64,000 nt of DNA from Gymnopus androsaceus JB14 (taxonomy: Eukaryota > Basidiomycota > Agaricomycetes > Agaricales > Omphalotaceae), in assembly GCA_009733575.1 (NCBI GenBank), contig ML769552.1, forward strand, positions 1 to 64,000. The letters are read 5' to 3'. The notes beneath the pieces are model-generated. The model was not told where the DNA came from, did no database searches, and saw nothing but the letters and a program-made list of their open reading frames with translations. The translations under genes were made by a program, and so were the position numbers. Positions 1 to 12,194 of this stretch are shown one piece after another (the stretch's first letter is position 1; every line of letters starts with the position of its first letter).

Positions 1-947
1 ACGCGGTAATTTTTGTCTTGAGTATTGTTGAGGATTCCTTCATTGAGAAAAAAGCTACGAAGAAGTACATCTTGTCCAGTTTGCCAAGTTACACCGGATC
101 CCTGGGGTTGTTTAGTTGATAAGCAAACTAGTAGTAATTCAACACTTACTGGAGTCGTGACATGGTAGGATACTGCATCTTCTGCCATATCGTTCTCTTC
201 AGTCATGTATTGGAAGGGTGAACGTTGAACTTCGTGATAAATAATAGAACTACTGTTTGTGGTATTCCACTGTACGACGTTGGAAGTGCTTGAACTAGTC
301 CATTCTACAGACATATCAGGAAAAGTCTATTTCGTAGAAAGATATGGAACGCACCACCACTAATGTCCTGGTATACTTGGAGCGAGTGAGATTTTTCATC
401 ATTCGAGGAAGCTTCGAAGTAAATATAAGTGAAAGGGAAGGATTGGAGGACGAGGTCGGAGGGCTCGATTGGGCTTAAAAATGTAACGTTGATGTTCATA
501 GGCCCTGCTGTAAGGCTTAGGACGGTGCGAGTGGGGGTGATGGTAATATCCTCTAGCGTCGCTACCGTGACTTTGGATGTGAGATTCAACCCTCCTTCGA
601 CTGCTGAACCTAACCATCTACTCGGAAGCTTCAGCAAGTAAAGTAGTCAAGAACATGAAAACGAAGTTTCTAGCTTACTCGTAGGGCACATCGTCTACGC
701 GCAGGAGGCCGCTCCAACCCAAGGGCTACAATGTCAATAATTAGTGGGTATGCATAAACTCCTGGTTTGAGGGAAGGCACACATGATTCGTCGTCCAAAA
801 ATTTGGCCAAGTATTGGGAACACTGGCTCCAGTGTGTTTGTCCATATAAGCCTGGAGATAAGGAGACCGAACGGCAAGAGGAATGGCTGGAGTTGTTTGG
901 CATCGTACTAAGAGCGAAGAGGCAAGGAGAAGGAGAATAAGTATCAT
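1..947 (-). CDS. secreted glutaminase A-like protein, 5' part, cut by the window edge
   Basis: The gene starts at ATG 947 and runs off the left edge; only the first third or less is present. A hydrophobic signal peptide (MILILLLLASSLLVRC) leads into AIPLAVRSPYLQAY, the opening block of fungal glutaminase A (DUF5127/DUF4965 proteins), secreted enzymes that hydrolyse glutamine to glutamate. Later exons give GWSGLLRVDD, NVTFLSPIEPSDL and QSFPFTYIYFEASS, all typical of the family N-terminal domain. Four introns of about 50 bases can be placed; one acceptor (near 615) lies inside CTTCCGAG and restores the RWLG reading. The reading is open up to the edge. An upstream in-frame ATG at 986 exists, but 947 puts the signal peptide first. 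Catalytic residues lie outside the window. Family assignment is firm; substrate activity is inferred. Confidence 0.85.
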
Positions 948-1338
948 ACCAAGAGCAGAGAGAGAAAGAGAGTATGAATCATACAATAGGGCAGTACGGC
1001 ATGCGTACAGCTACATGTATACAAGTACAACGGTCATAGCAATGCGAATATCGATGTTTTGAGCAGATCAGCCTAGCTGCCGTCTCTGCCCCTATTCAAT
1101 ACCAAACCTTCTTTGCTCCTTCGTTGAAATAGCCAGTATCTATATCGGGGATCGGAACTGCTGTGCTTAATTGACCGGTATCTGGGCTTTACCGAATTGA
1201 TTGTGGAGGCGAAAAGTTGAAGGATCATGAACTCGTGGCGGGTGGAGCATCATGGATCTTGAAGGAGGAGAGAAAAAGTCCAACAACAAAGTCGAAGTTT
1301 CCAACACTGATATATCATTCTTATCATCAGTGTAATGA
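948..1338. other. intergenic, no gene seen
   Basis: Space between the divergently read end of the first carboxypeptidase and the start of the glutaminase gene. It should hold the glutaminase promoter (to the right of 947) and the carboxypeptidase terminator. I see no convincing TATA box or repeat. Confidence 0.5.
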
Positions 1339-3443
1339 TTACAGCTCCTCTCTAGCTATCCACCGCTGTACGAGCATTAACGACTCCTTGGGTTTATCGT
1401 ACGGAACCTACAAACGAGCGTTTACGATCATAAGCAAACATCAAAACGGATAAAAGGCAATCGAGTGTAAGAAGATGGCACGTACCATATGACCGGCACC
1501 CTCAACGGTCGCAAAGGTGAACCCCTTTGCACTCCTCGTAATTCCCGCCTTCTTCCCGCCAACGGTCCACTCTCGCAATTCCTGTGAAGCAAATGCTTCA
1601 TGGCCACTCCACTCGAGTGTCTTCGACCACCGATCGTTTCCGACCCAATTACAGATCCAGTCATACGATCCAACTGCATATTGTGCGTTGGTAAGTTGGC
1701 AAAATACAAGGAGATGGGCTCCTACCATAGATCAGCACCCTTACACCGCGATCCAGCAGCGCGGAGACATGGTATTTGCTCGTGTGCAGTGTATCCTGCA
1801 TGTCGCCGAAAGCGGCATTAACAACATTATTACAAGTGGTAAAGATGGCGGGAACTGCTGTTACATCAACCCCGAGTTGAGCCCGGACGTCGGGTCGGGA
1901 TAAAAAGTTGCTGATGGAGCTGCAGAAAAGATTTGTGAGATTGAAAGGAAGGAAGGTTATCCTTCCGACCTACACAGTCACTGGGTAGCAAAGCGTTGTA
2001 TCGAGAGTTCCATTGCAGGGTACACTGATGTCATATGGATTCCTCGTTCCTATTGCATGAATTAAAAACGAAAGACATTTAACAATGTTAAGTACTTGCC
2101 CGATGCATGGAACGGATCCCCAAGCGTGCTTTGGCAGAATGACGCTGCTGCGTTACAATTGACAACATCGTACTGATCGACACACGATTCCCGGAACCAC
2201 TTTTTACACCGAGGTAGCTGGGTAAGAAGAAGACATGTTCAGAGCTGAGACAGCGCCATTGAAAGATATCCTTGCATTGTTTTTCATAGTTACACACGTG
2301 CTAATGTCGAGAACAGGCTCTACAGATGCAGGGGTACAAGCCATGTCATATTGCGAAGGGAGTGCGGTCTCGAAGTCTGTTAGTCCATTTCCTGTGCAGC
2401 AGGATCAGCCCAAGCCCTAGGATTCAGAGCGCTGATGCAGAAAGCACACCTATCATGACTGAGGTAAGTTTAATCGGTGTCATCCCAGCGTCGACGAGGG
2501 CGCGATTCTGGTCGTAGACGGCAGAAGCAAACAACGGAAGGTAACGACCCTGATAGTCGAGATAAGAAACAAAATCGAGGAAAACAAGAAAGAATCCTTA
2601 CTGCGTAAGACTCGCCAGCCATATGAAAACCCCTATCCTTGAATTTTGTGAAATGCTCAAAGAAAATAGCTACGAATGCAGCAATGTCTTTCGCAGCTTC
2701 TTCAGTGGTGCTCTAGAGTAATTCAGTGACGAAGAAAATGATCATCGACTTGGTAACATACGACAGTTTCTCCGTACTCTGCATAAGAGAATCCTACACC
2801 GATCGGCTGGTCGATGAAAAAGATGTTGGCATTGGTGTTCCATGATTCGGGATGGAATTTCGGGCCACTTTCATCCAAAACTCTGCATGGACCTGGATCG
2901 TTTGGATATTTAATGAACATAGTGTTAGATCGAATTCACATACCGAGTTCCATGAAAAGCCCCATTGAAGATGAACATCCCGGTCCTATTCCAGCATCAC
3001 TTCAACAATTCGCGCGCGCAAACCCTATGAACATTTGTACCTCCGTTCGTCCAAAAAATCACGTCGTCAGTGTCCGGATCGTTTCTACTCTCGAAGAAGT
3101 AGAAGAAGAGATGCCTGGCTTGAATATCAATGTATCCAGTGTAGGCGCTGCATACTGAAGAATCAGAGGCAATAACGCGCGAGTTCGATGATACTCACTC
3201 CACTGTAGGGTCACAGAAATTACTTCTCTTAATTCTAACGCCGTGGTTTGGGAAGAAAGGATGACCCAGGACAGAGAACTCCGAGTCTTTCACATTAGAT
3301 AAAGTCTCCAGAGGCGTGAAGAATTCAGAGTTGGCTTGAGAGTTCCAAATTCCTCCTGTGGATGTGTTCACAGGTGTTAAAGGCACTTGTGAAGCAGTAA
3401 CTCCAGATATCAAGGCAAAAATACCAAAGCTTTTGATGTTCAT
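1339..3443 (-). CDS. serine carboxypeptidase (peptidase S10), copy 1
   Basis: Multi-exon gene from ATG 3443 to TAA 1339, about 500 residues. The N-terminus ([17 protein letters not shown]) is a signal peptide. In order: [48 protein letters not shown], the nucleophile motif GESYAG (split by an intron after Ala), a Cys-rich segment with [20 protein letters not shown], and GAGHMVP carrying the catalytic His, again split by an intron. These are the hallmarks of carboxypeptidase Y-type enzymes, which remove C-terminal residues from peptides in the vacuole or outside the cell. All exons join in frame. Two introns (2219-2275 and 2050-2099) need GC donors; in the tandem copy the same positions have GT. 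The 3' neighbour at 3766-5859 is a close paralogue on the same strand. Confidence 0.9.
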
Positions 3444-3765
3444 TAAGGTGAATGTGGAAGATAGCCAAGGACGACACAAATAACATCGCAGCAGAATTGA
3501 TGATTGTGGATTGAATGGAGAAAAAGCGCGCACAGCGCTTAATACACAGATTTACGAACTGCTCAGCAGGAAATTCTTATTCTTACTCCAGAGTTGTGCT
3601 CGTGTGCCAATGCCAGAGTCACAAGAAGACATACTTAGCGTAAGAAAGGAAGGGATACGCATTAACAAATAGAGATTTTCCGGGTCATTCCTTGAGCATT
3701 GTTGTACAAAGTAGGTGAAAGCTGGGAGAACAAGTTTGGGTTCTTGGGATGAAGTTACATTCTTA
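3444..3765. other. spacer between tandem carboxypeptidases
   Basis: About 320 bases containing the promoter of copy 1 and the 3' end of copy 2. At 3534-3544 there is an AGCGCTTAATA box, one of several GCGC-TTA boxes found just upstream of genes in this window. Confidence 0.5.
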
Positions 3766-5859
3766 TTACAATTCCTCTCCAGCCATCCACCTTTGTACGA
3801 GCATTAATGACTCCTTGGGTTTATCATACGGGACCTGTAGTGTACAATAAATATCATGAAAAAACGATCCAGTCAACAAGACACGTACCATATGACCGGC
3901 ACCCTCGACAGTCGCAAAGGTGAACCCCTTTGCACTCCTCGTAATCCCCGCCTTCTTCCCGTTTACAGTCCACTCCCGCAATTCCTGTGAAGCAAATGCT
4001 TCATGGCCACTCCATTCTAGCGCCTTCGACCACCGCTCGTTCCCGACCCAATTACAGATCCAGTCATACGATCCAACTGCATACTGCGCGTTTGTAAGTT
4101 GGTAAAATATAAGGAGATAGGCTCCTACCATAGATCAACACCCTTACACCACGATCCAGCAGCGCAGAGACATGGTACTTGCTCGTGTGTAGCGAATCCA
4201 ATGCACTACTAAAACCTGCACCAACAGTGCGCGCACAGGAGCTAAAGTTGGCGGGAACTGCGTTGGTATCGACACCGAGCTGAGTGCGGACCTCAGGCTG
4301 GGATAGGAAGTTGCTGATGGATCTGGAGAGAAGACAAGGTGAAACCGATGAAATCACGGCCGGGTATGTAGGCTCTTACACAGTCATCGGATAACAAAGT
4401 GTTGTTGAAACGGTTCCATTACACGGGACAGCTGATATCATACGGGTTCCTTGTTTCTAAGCAGAGGCAAGTTCAGCGCACAGAAAGAGACTTGAGTGGT
4501 GGTGGTAGTGACAGTTACCAGATGCAAAATACGGCGCCTCAAGCATGCTTTGGCAGAATGACATTGCTGCGTAACAGTTGATAGCATCGTACTGATCGAC
4601 ACACGATTCGCGCATCCACTTTTTACATCTCGGTAGCTGTGGAAGATGGTCAGAGATGAGAGGCGCAGACACTGAGAGATATTCTTACAGTGTTTTTCAT
4701 GGCTACACATGTGCCAATGTCAAGAACAGGCTCTACAGATGCCGGAGTACAGGCCATGTCATAGTAAGCAGGGACCATGGTCTCAAAGTCCGTTATTCCA
4801 TTTCCTACGACAAGATCAGCTCAAGCCCGAAAAGCCTACAGAGAGGGGATCACCTATCATGACTGAGGTGAGATTGATGGGTGTCATCCCAGCGTCGACA
4901 AGGGCACGATTCTGGTCGTAGACGGCAGAAGCAAACAATGGAAGGTAGCGACCCTGATAGCGGAGGTTACAAACGAAATCGAAGGAGAAAAATAAGGAAG
5001 AATCCTTACTGCGTAAGATTCGCCGGCCATATGAAAACCCCTACCCTTGAATTTTGTGAAATGCTCAAAGAAAATGGCTACGAAAGCAGCAATATCTTGG
5101 GCAGCTTCTTCGGTAGTGCTCTAGAGTAATTCAGAGACGAAGAAATGACCATTAACCTGATAACGTACGACGGTCTCTCCGTATTCCGCATAAGAGAATC
5201 CTACGCCGACGGGCTGATCGATAAAAAAGATGTTGGCATTCGTGTTCCACGATTCGGAGTGAAATTTCGGGCCATCCTCATCCAAAACTCTGCATGGACC
5301 TGAATTGTTTGGATATTTAATTGAATAAGCAGAGTATCGCGTCGCTTACCGAGTTCCATGAAAAGCCCCAACGAAGATGAACATCCCTGGTCCTGTTCCA
5401 GCATTACTTCAACAATTGCGCACCACAAGCCTTATGGACATTTGTACCTCCGTTCGTCCAGAAAAGCACATCGTCCGTGTCCGGATCGTTCCTACTTTCG
5501 AAGAAGTAGAAGAAAAGATGTCTGGCTTGAATATCAATATAACCACTGTAGGCGCTACATGCTGAAGAATTAGAGGCAATAACGCGCGAGTTCGATGCTA
5601 CTTACTTCACTGTAGGGTCGCAAAAGTCACTCTTCTTAATTCTAACGCTGTATCTTGGGAAGAAAGGATGGCCCAGGATAGAAAACTCCGAGTCTTTCAC
5701 ATTAGATAAAGTCTCCAGAGGCGTGAAGAATTCAGAGTTGGAAAATGCGGTTCCAGAGCTCCAAATTCCTCCTGCGGATGCGTTCACGGGTGTTAAAGGC
5801 ACCTGTGAAGCAATAGCTCCGCACAACAAGGCCAAAATACCGAGGCTTCTGCTGAACAT
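3766..5859 (-). CDS. serine carboxypeptidase (peptidase S10), copy 2, probable one-base frameshift
   Basis: Tandem paralogue of the gene at 1339-3443 with the same exon plan. It starts at ATG 5859 with signal peptide MFSRSLGILALLCGAIA. An in-frame upstream ATG at 5958 would add a tail without signal character. It keeps [40 protein letters not shown] and GAGHMVP, ending [16 protein letters not shown]. All splice donors I can place here are GT, including the two positions that are GC in copy 1. The break is at 5385-5392: relative to copy 1 there is one extra base just before the codons for GCSSS, so the conserved GGPGCSSS block cannot be read in frame after the standard intron. A different acceptor would keep the frame but lose GGP. 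This is either a true lesion or a base-calling error in a G run; everything after it is intact. Confidence 0.85.
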
Positions 5860-7477
5860 CGAGGTCAAGAAGACGGAGAGAAGCACGATATAACAGGCGC
5901 TTATTGGCTCAGCCGGCGCCTTATTCATTGCCTTCCTTGGACCACTGCTCACACTCATACAAATTTAGCTCTTGATTCCCTTACTCCCAGTAAAACTTTG
6001 TTTCCGAATAACTAGGCGTTAGGCGTTAATGCGGTAAGTATTTCGACTCGGAGCTACTAAGTAATGGAACGGATACTTCCAGTTAACGTTCGAATTCTCT
6101 GGTAGAACTCCTGATCTATGTACATCTAGCTAAAGCGCGTTTTGATACCGCAAATCGACGCGGAATTTTTTACCCAGGCCCATGCAAGTAGAAGTGTTCT
6201 TGGCACGCGTCGTTCACGATTCTGCATGCTTTGAAACTAATAAAGGCACACGCAAGCTGGAAATACACCGGGCTCCTATGGGACACCATCATTGGTTTCA
6301 AAAAACATGAAAGAAACGTGCTTGTAGCTTGTATTTTTTTGTTAAGGCAAGTTGGCTCAGAATCACTCCGAATGCCAAGTAAGTTTCTTCATCTACTATT
6401 GTAGAGATTTCCGACAACGACGGTTCAAAATGAATGGATACCTATATACATGGAGCAGTAGGTGAGCCGACACTAACTAAAATATCAACGATGAAATGCG
6501 AGGAGTAAGGTGAACGTGTGTAGTAGAGCTCAGGCTGAGATATCTCAGCAGTCCATCTCCCGAACTTTGTTCTTCTGTTTCGGATCGATTAAATCTCATT
6601 AATCTCATTGACGATGAGTGAGACGAAGGTGTGTATTAGATATCCACTTCATAATAACCACGAGTATGACTCGATCATGACTCGATCAACACGTTTTCGC
6701 AGTACTGCAACCAGACTGTAACCGCGCTGAATATCTTGATAATGAAGGACGGATGGATCCAAGTATACGGTACGCGTGTCTACCTTTGTACTCTATTCTG
6801 CGAAAATACTCTGTACACGTGTAATACCAGATTTTTCCTCAAGTGGAATAGGAGTCCTGGCACAAAAGACTGCGATGAATATTTCGCCGAGGTGTCCTAC
6901 ATCTCCGGAGTTTTGACGACGTGGAATCTGGAATCTGATAATGCATATAGTCCATTGGAAGGAACATCTCGAGAGAAGTCCAGCAAAAAATCTAGGCTTG
7001 GATAGACGGTGCCGGTGTGGCACTGTGTGCTCCAAACGTTCATCAAGGCTGTATGTGGCGCATAATGCATGCACCATTTCAGCCCTATCTACTATATCTA
7101 CATTGGTCGATATTATAGGCTCGACTTATCCTTGGATCAGGGTGAGAATGAGAAGACAAAGAGAAGGGCGGGAAGACATCCGAAAACCGCCGATGCGGAA
7201 AAACCACAAGTCGAAGGAGAAAAACAACTATTGCGAAATTGCTCGGCCAGATACAATGGTCTCAAGGGAGCAGGACAGGGAGCAGGACAAAGGGATCGTA
7301 ATACAGGGTAGGACCAGCTTGGACGGACAAAAGCGGAAAAGACCGCTCCACACCAAATAAATGCGCCGGCAAGGCGATACAAATTTCGGAGACGGTCCAC
7401 GCGCCTAGATTTCAAATTTCAGTGGCTGAGCAAATCGCCTTTCTTTCCGCTTCTCCCAACTTGTTTTCGAGATTTGC
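5860..7477. other. long intergenic region, no gene recognised
   Basis: About 1.6 kb between divergent genes. The reading frames found are short, overlap on both strands and resemble no family I recognise. It must carry the carboxypeptidase copy 2 promoter at the left and the phosphatase promoter at the right. I see no repeat longer than chance. Confidence 0.5.
5896..5925 (-). promoter_or_regulatory. paired GGCGC-TTATT boxes upstream of carboxypeptidase copy 2
   Basis: Two copies of GGCGC(C)TTATT lie 37-66 bases upstream of ATG 5859. Similar boxes precede several other genes here (see 32858, 50656, 59055). No binding factor can be named. Confidence 0.4.
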
Positions 7478-7485
7478 TATATAAA
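7478..7485 (+). promoter_or_regulatory. TATA box of the phosphatase gene
   Basis: TATATAAA lies 45 bases upstream of ATG 7530, followed by a pyrimidine-rich stretch, as expected for a fungal core promoter. Confidence 0.6.
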
Positions 7486-7529
7486 CGCCTCTATAGAAGC
7501 TTTCTTCATTCTTCTTCAAACCTCAAATA

Positions 7530-8250
7530 ATGTCTAGCATCAACACTCAGTCTGACCAGCGAGCAGAACAGCGTCTTTTGGCCAAACTGTCTCCAGTCGA
7601 ACGACCTAGTCCTCTTACGGCTGTTTGTCCTAGACCAATTCCCAATTCCTACTGGGCAACTCCTTTGCTTCTGGCTTGCGAGTACCCTTGGACACCCAAA
7701 AACCCTTACAAACCTAAGCTTGACGCTCTTCTCAAGGCAGGTGTGCGTACTTTTATCGACCTGACCGAGTGTGGGGAACTTTGCCCGTATTCCAATGTCC
7801 TCTCTGCGCGCGCTGCGTTGCTTGGAATTGACACTGAATGCATTGAATACCACAATTTCCCTATCCGGGACCGGTCTCTGCCAAATAGCGCTGAGCAAAT
7901 GTCTGCCGTTCTGGACGTCCTGCGAGACAACGAGAACCGCGGAAGAATCAGTGCAGTTCATTGTCGAGGTAAATCTTGTTCTTTCTATTCGTTCTTTTGT
8001 TTCTTACTTGCTTTTTTTCCAAGGTGGTATTGGACGCACCGGCATGGTGATCGGCTGTTGGCTTGTTCAGTCAGGTATTGCCGCAGGATGGAGACGAAGC
8101 TCTTCAAATCATAGCGAAGGAATGGATGTTCCGTTCGAGAAATGTAAACGCTTTCCACACAGCCCGGAGACCGGACCTCAGTTCGAGTTTGTGCAGCGAT
8201 GGATTCGCAAGGAGCGATCTGGAGGTGCGGAGTACAATCTGTTTCCTTGA
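7530..8250 (+). CDS. protein tyrosine / dual-specificity phosphatase-like protein
   Basis: Two exons (7530-7968 and 8026-8250) joined by a 57-base intron; about 220 residues. The second exon completes HCRGGIGRTG, the CX5R active-site loop of cysteine-dependent protein phosphatases (Cys nucleophile, Arg phosphate binder). It is followed by MVIGCWLVQSG, then PHSPETGPQFEFVQRW. The N-terminal part (LLLACEYPWTP, ALLKAGVRTFIDLTE) matches fungal and bacterial stand-alone phosphatases of this type. The frame is open throughout. However, between about 8085 and 8145 a neighbouring frame encodes GDEALQIIAKEW, the helix normally found here, so about 13 residues of the printed frame look like the product of two compensating indels. 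No signal peptide; cytoplasmic. The substrate is unknown. Confidence 0.75.
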
Positions 8251-8862
8251 TGGTGTTTCGAACTAACCTGCTCTCTTACAGAATCCAGCCATGTATGTCT
8301 GCGCTCAGTCTACCGCTTGACTCATCTTCTGTTGGGATCCGGATTCCCTTTATTTTGGGTGAGATTCTGCTTCCCACGTTGTAATGAGCACACCCAATGG
8401 TTTCGTCCCTTTTTCTAGGTCTTATGTGCTCTGTTCTTTACGACTAGTCTTACGAATTGGGACGCTAGGACACTTATGTGTTACTTATACCTGCACCCGC
8501 ATAGATGCGTTCAACTCTTATATCACGACCTAGGTTACTATAGCCAATGCCCTCGCATGTAGTTATTGCAGTCGGCATATCTTCACTATTGACAGTAGCA
8601 TAGTTCAACGCCGGTCGTTGTTTTTCTAATACACACTTTGTATTTTTGGGCTCCTTCCTTGTTTTATGAACTTCTTAGATCTTGTTTATTACACGATCGA
8701 TTGACTAGAATATCGCATTACCATGGTTTTCAAGGCGTTGTAAACGCGAGGCTTGAACATCGGGATGCGGGAGACCGATTCGGAGAAAGAAATACCTCGA
8801 CTCTCATGTGACTTGCTGAACGCGTACCGTTCTTTCTCTTTTCTACCACGAGCATCGTCAGG
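8251..8862. other. intergenic, no gene seen
   Basis: About 610 bases, T-rich, containing the 3' end of the phosphatase gene and the promoter of the ChaC-type gene. A short continuation in another frame near 8199-8384 shows no family resemblance. Confidence 0.5.
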
Positions 8863-10343
8863 ATGCCATTTACCGTCTTCGGATACGGATCGCTTATCTT
8901 CAAGGTAGAGTCAGTCATAAATATTCCATTCATTCAAGAAGAAGATCTTCCCTTTTTTCTCAGCCTCCCCCTCACGTTGCCTCCGAAGGTGCGTTCAGCA
9001 TGCGATTGCTTTGATCTCAATCGACCACCTTTCATTTCTTTCCTTACCGCGATACTCCACAGTACACGGGTTTTTAAAAGGGTATGTTCGTCGATTCGCT
9101 CAAAAATCGCATGATCATCGCGGAACTCCGGAAGTGAGCAAGCATCGTTCTGGTACTTATCGATGTCTTATGTTTTCTGTCGGGTTAGAAACCAGGACGT
9201 GTTGTGACTCTAATTCATAAAGAAGAATGGGACGCGTTTTCAGGATCGGTCTGTTTTATTCTATTTTCTCGCTCTTGGCGAATGAATAGCTTATAATCCT
9301 CGCATGCAGGATGCGTTCCCGGATGAAGACACAGTCTGGGGTAAGCTTTGGGCCTCCGCTGAAGATTTTCGTACTGTTAAATAACCGTTGAAGCTTGTAT
9401 TCGCAGGGATAGCGTACACTATCGATCCGGCGCATGAAGCGGAAGTTCGTGCATATCTAGGTGAAATGGGGTTCTCTCTCTGTTAATCTGACTCTGAAAC
9501 GCCTTTAGATTACCGGGAGAAGGTATGCGGCTAGACTCGTTTGATTATCATATTTACTGGACTCTTGTAGGATGGATATACATTGGAAAAGGTTGACGTT
9601 TATGGCTTCGACTCTGAGAATGGCCAAGAAACGATACTTTTGCATGGGGTAAGTGAAACTTGCATCTTAGCTCAGGATGATAATACTCATTAAATGCTAT
9701 AGGTCCATGTATGCGTTAAAATTCATCTCAAAGCTAAAGGTTAACAACGACGACAGTGCTATGTTGGGCGCAAGGACAACCCCTCATTCAGTCAGTCCGT
9801 TTATTTAGTTCTGCCATTGCCTCACCGTCGTTCAATTATTCTCTCGTCAACCAGTTGGGTCCGAACCGTTGGATGCTCTGGTGTATAAAATATGGGAATC
9901 AGAGGGTCCTTCTGGACTTAACAAGGCGAGCCGTTTTCGCTATTTAATCCTTCTCCCGACTCACCTGCTACATCCTCAGGAATACTTTTACAACCTTGTA
10001 GAGGCGGTTCGCAAGCTTGCGCCAGAGTCACACGATTCTCATTTGTATGCTCTGGAGGTACGCGTATTTTTGTTTTTTGTTTGATTCCTGCAATAACGAC
10101 GGATCATGCTCACGCCTCCGACGCCTCGTACAGACCAGGATACGAGCGCTGGATCGTTCTAATGGAGCAGAAGCAGACAACATAGTCTTTTTACTGGATC
10201 TGGAATACATCGGAAATAAATTAGAATCGTCTAGCAATCAGTGTCAAGACTCAAATAAGTTTCAAGTTACGCGATTGGATCAAGCAATCTATACTATTCG
10301 ATACAGCTGTATGCAATCCCGTTTCATTTATAATCTGGCTTGA
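8863..10343 (+). CDS. ChaC-type gamma-glutamylcyclotransferase (glutathione-degrading)
   Basis: Gene of about ten small exons starting at ATG 8863. The first exon encodes MPFTVFGYGSLIFK, the substrate-binding YGSL signature of the ChaC family. Later exons give GYVRRFAQKSHDHRGTPE, KPGRVVTLI, IAYTIDPAHE, AYLDYREKDGYTLEKVDVYG, YVGRKDNPSF, GPSGLNKEYFYNL and LAPESHDSHLYALE. ChaC proteins cleave glutathione to 5-oxoproline and Cys-Gly in the cytosol; the expected catalytic Glu lies in the middle exons. The intron at 9926-9979 uses a GC donor (AAG/GCGAGC). The last exon after LYALE is poorly conserved, so the stop at 10343 is tentative and the real end may be up to about 100 bases earlier through another intron. 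The reading is otherwise unbroken. Confidence 0.8.
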
Positions 10344-10826
10344 AGCTCCTGAAGTCTGCTGAAAGGACTTCAACTTGCGGACGAGTTGCAGCGGATGCAA
10401 CGCGCAGGAGGTCGCTAATCTGCATAGCCCCCGCCGGAACACCAGCTTGGTATTCATCTATTTTTCAGCGTTCTTTCGGGCTACGCTGCTAGTTCGTCTT
10501 TCAGCGGTGAGGTCAAGGGTGAGGTTCTTGTTCTCGCAAGAGCTCGACCCGACCCAGGCTCGACCTGTCATGGGATTCTTTGGACAATCGCAATGTATAC
10601 ATATATTATTCTCCAATTTGCTTTTTTGCTCTTGGTTTCATCACCATCACTCTCGATAAAACACTTACAGGGACATCAGCCGCCGGATAAAGCGGGAGGC
10701 TGTTCACTCTGGGGTATAAAAGAAGCCCAACATGCATCTATGTTCGGTGCTCTGGCTTAGCCCCCCACTCCGACAGTACACACTTGTTGATCAAGTTCTA
10801 CCCCCAAGACACAGAATTCATCGGAA
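10344..10826. other. intergenic with promoter of the GPI-anchored protein gene
   Basis: A TATAAAAG box sits at 10716-10723, about 105 bases before ATG 10827. Nothing else recognised. Confidence 0.5.
10716..10723 (+). promoter_or_regulatory. TATA box
   Basis: TATAAAAG, 104-111 bases upstream of the start of the GPI-anchored protein at 10827; spacing suits a leader of about 75 bases. Confidence 0.5.
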
Positions 10827-12194
10827 ATGTTCTCAATCTTCTTCCAGTTCCAATTCGTGTTCTTCCTCTGCTTCGGCCAATTGCTGGGTGTTTTCGCGGC
10901 TCCCCTTCGTACGTCCCGTATTGCGACTTGGATTTCTAGGTATTCAATTTGGTTCTACTCTAGCTTTCAAACAAGGAGGACATGGAAGTCATACATCCCA
11001 GCCTGCCACAAGCACAACCCCTTCGGTTAGTACGACGACTTCTTGGGGCGCCTGTAAGCGATTTATTGAATCTTGCGTGATTACAAGTCTCATTTTTTCT
11101 TTCTTTCGCAGCGGGCGCTGTAACGATGATCTCACCTGCTGGAGGCCCAATGCTCACACTTGCAAACTCTGGTGCTACAACCACGATCAACAACCAAGTC
11201 TATACTGTTGCAACTGCCTCGGCGGCTTCTGCTAGGTCAGTTTCCTGTTTCCATTTAAGTAGAGATAAACCTAATGTTAGGTGTAGTACGACAACGACTT
11301 GGAACCAACTCGGCCAGCCTGTCACTCTAGTGTCCATTGCTGGAGTGCCGACCCTTACCTTAGGGTCGGGCACAACGGCGACAACCACGGTCGTCCAGGG
11401 TTCCACGTACACTGTCGCTCTTGCTCCAACTGCGACAACGACCACCACCTGGAATACACTTGGCCAGCCTCTTACAATCGTCTCCACCTATCCATCGTCT
11501 TCAGCAACTTCCACCCCGGTCAGCACGACCACGAGCTCGGGTGGTGCAGGCGCCGTTACGATGATATCCCCTTCTGGAGGACCGCAGCTGACCCTTTCAA
11601 CCCAAGGTTCCACGACGTCAATAAATGGTGCTGCGTACACTGTTGTACCTTCGTCCGCCTCATCCGTTTCCGTAAGCACTACAACCAGCACCGGCGAATG
11701 GGCAACCGCTACACTCATCAGTGCCGCCACCGGTGGCCCTGATCTTACTCTGGCAACTACTGGCTTTGTGGCGACAACTGTAATCGGAAGTGTTACCTAT
11801 ACGGTCTCAACCCCTTCGACTACTGTGGTCAGCACGACGACCAGCTTCGGAGCTTGTAAGTTCATTTTCCATTTCCATCCACAGTCGATCGAGTCTGACG
11901 TTCTTTTCAGCCGGAACAGTGACAATGTTGTCGATATCTGGATCACACGGTCCCGATATTACCTTGGCTACTAGCGGCTTCCAAACTGTTATCGCTGGCT
12001 CAACGTATACCGTGGCGCCTTCGTAAGTTGTGTCTTTCTTTGTGCAAGCTCGTCGTCTAAATATTCCCTTTTTTTGAATCAATAGGAACGCCGCTAGCTC
12101 ATTGCGTCCTTTGGGTTTCACTTCGCCGATATTGACGGGGCTTCTCGCTATGGCTATGGGCACTTTGCTGGGAGGATTCGTTTGCTTTGCATGA
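10827..12194 (+). CDS. GPI-anchored Ser/Thr-rich cell-surface protein with repeated modules
   Basis: Starts at ATG 10827 with a signal peptide (MFSIFFQFQFVFFLCF) and ends at TGA 12194 after about 375 residues and five introns. The body is made of modules of roughly 40 residues with the pattern VTMISPxGGPxLTL, about ten variable residues, then a YTV block, separated by Ser/Thr linkers such as STTTS; at least five modules can be counted. The C-terminus (NAASS followed by a hydrophobic run ending GGFVCFA) has the form of a GPI attachment signal. This is a wall or plasma-membrane surface protein; no enzymatic domain is visible. The 3' part, from 11611 on, is duplicated downstream at 14758-15889. 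Confidence 0.75.
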
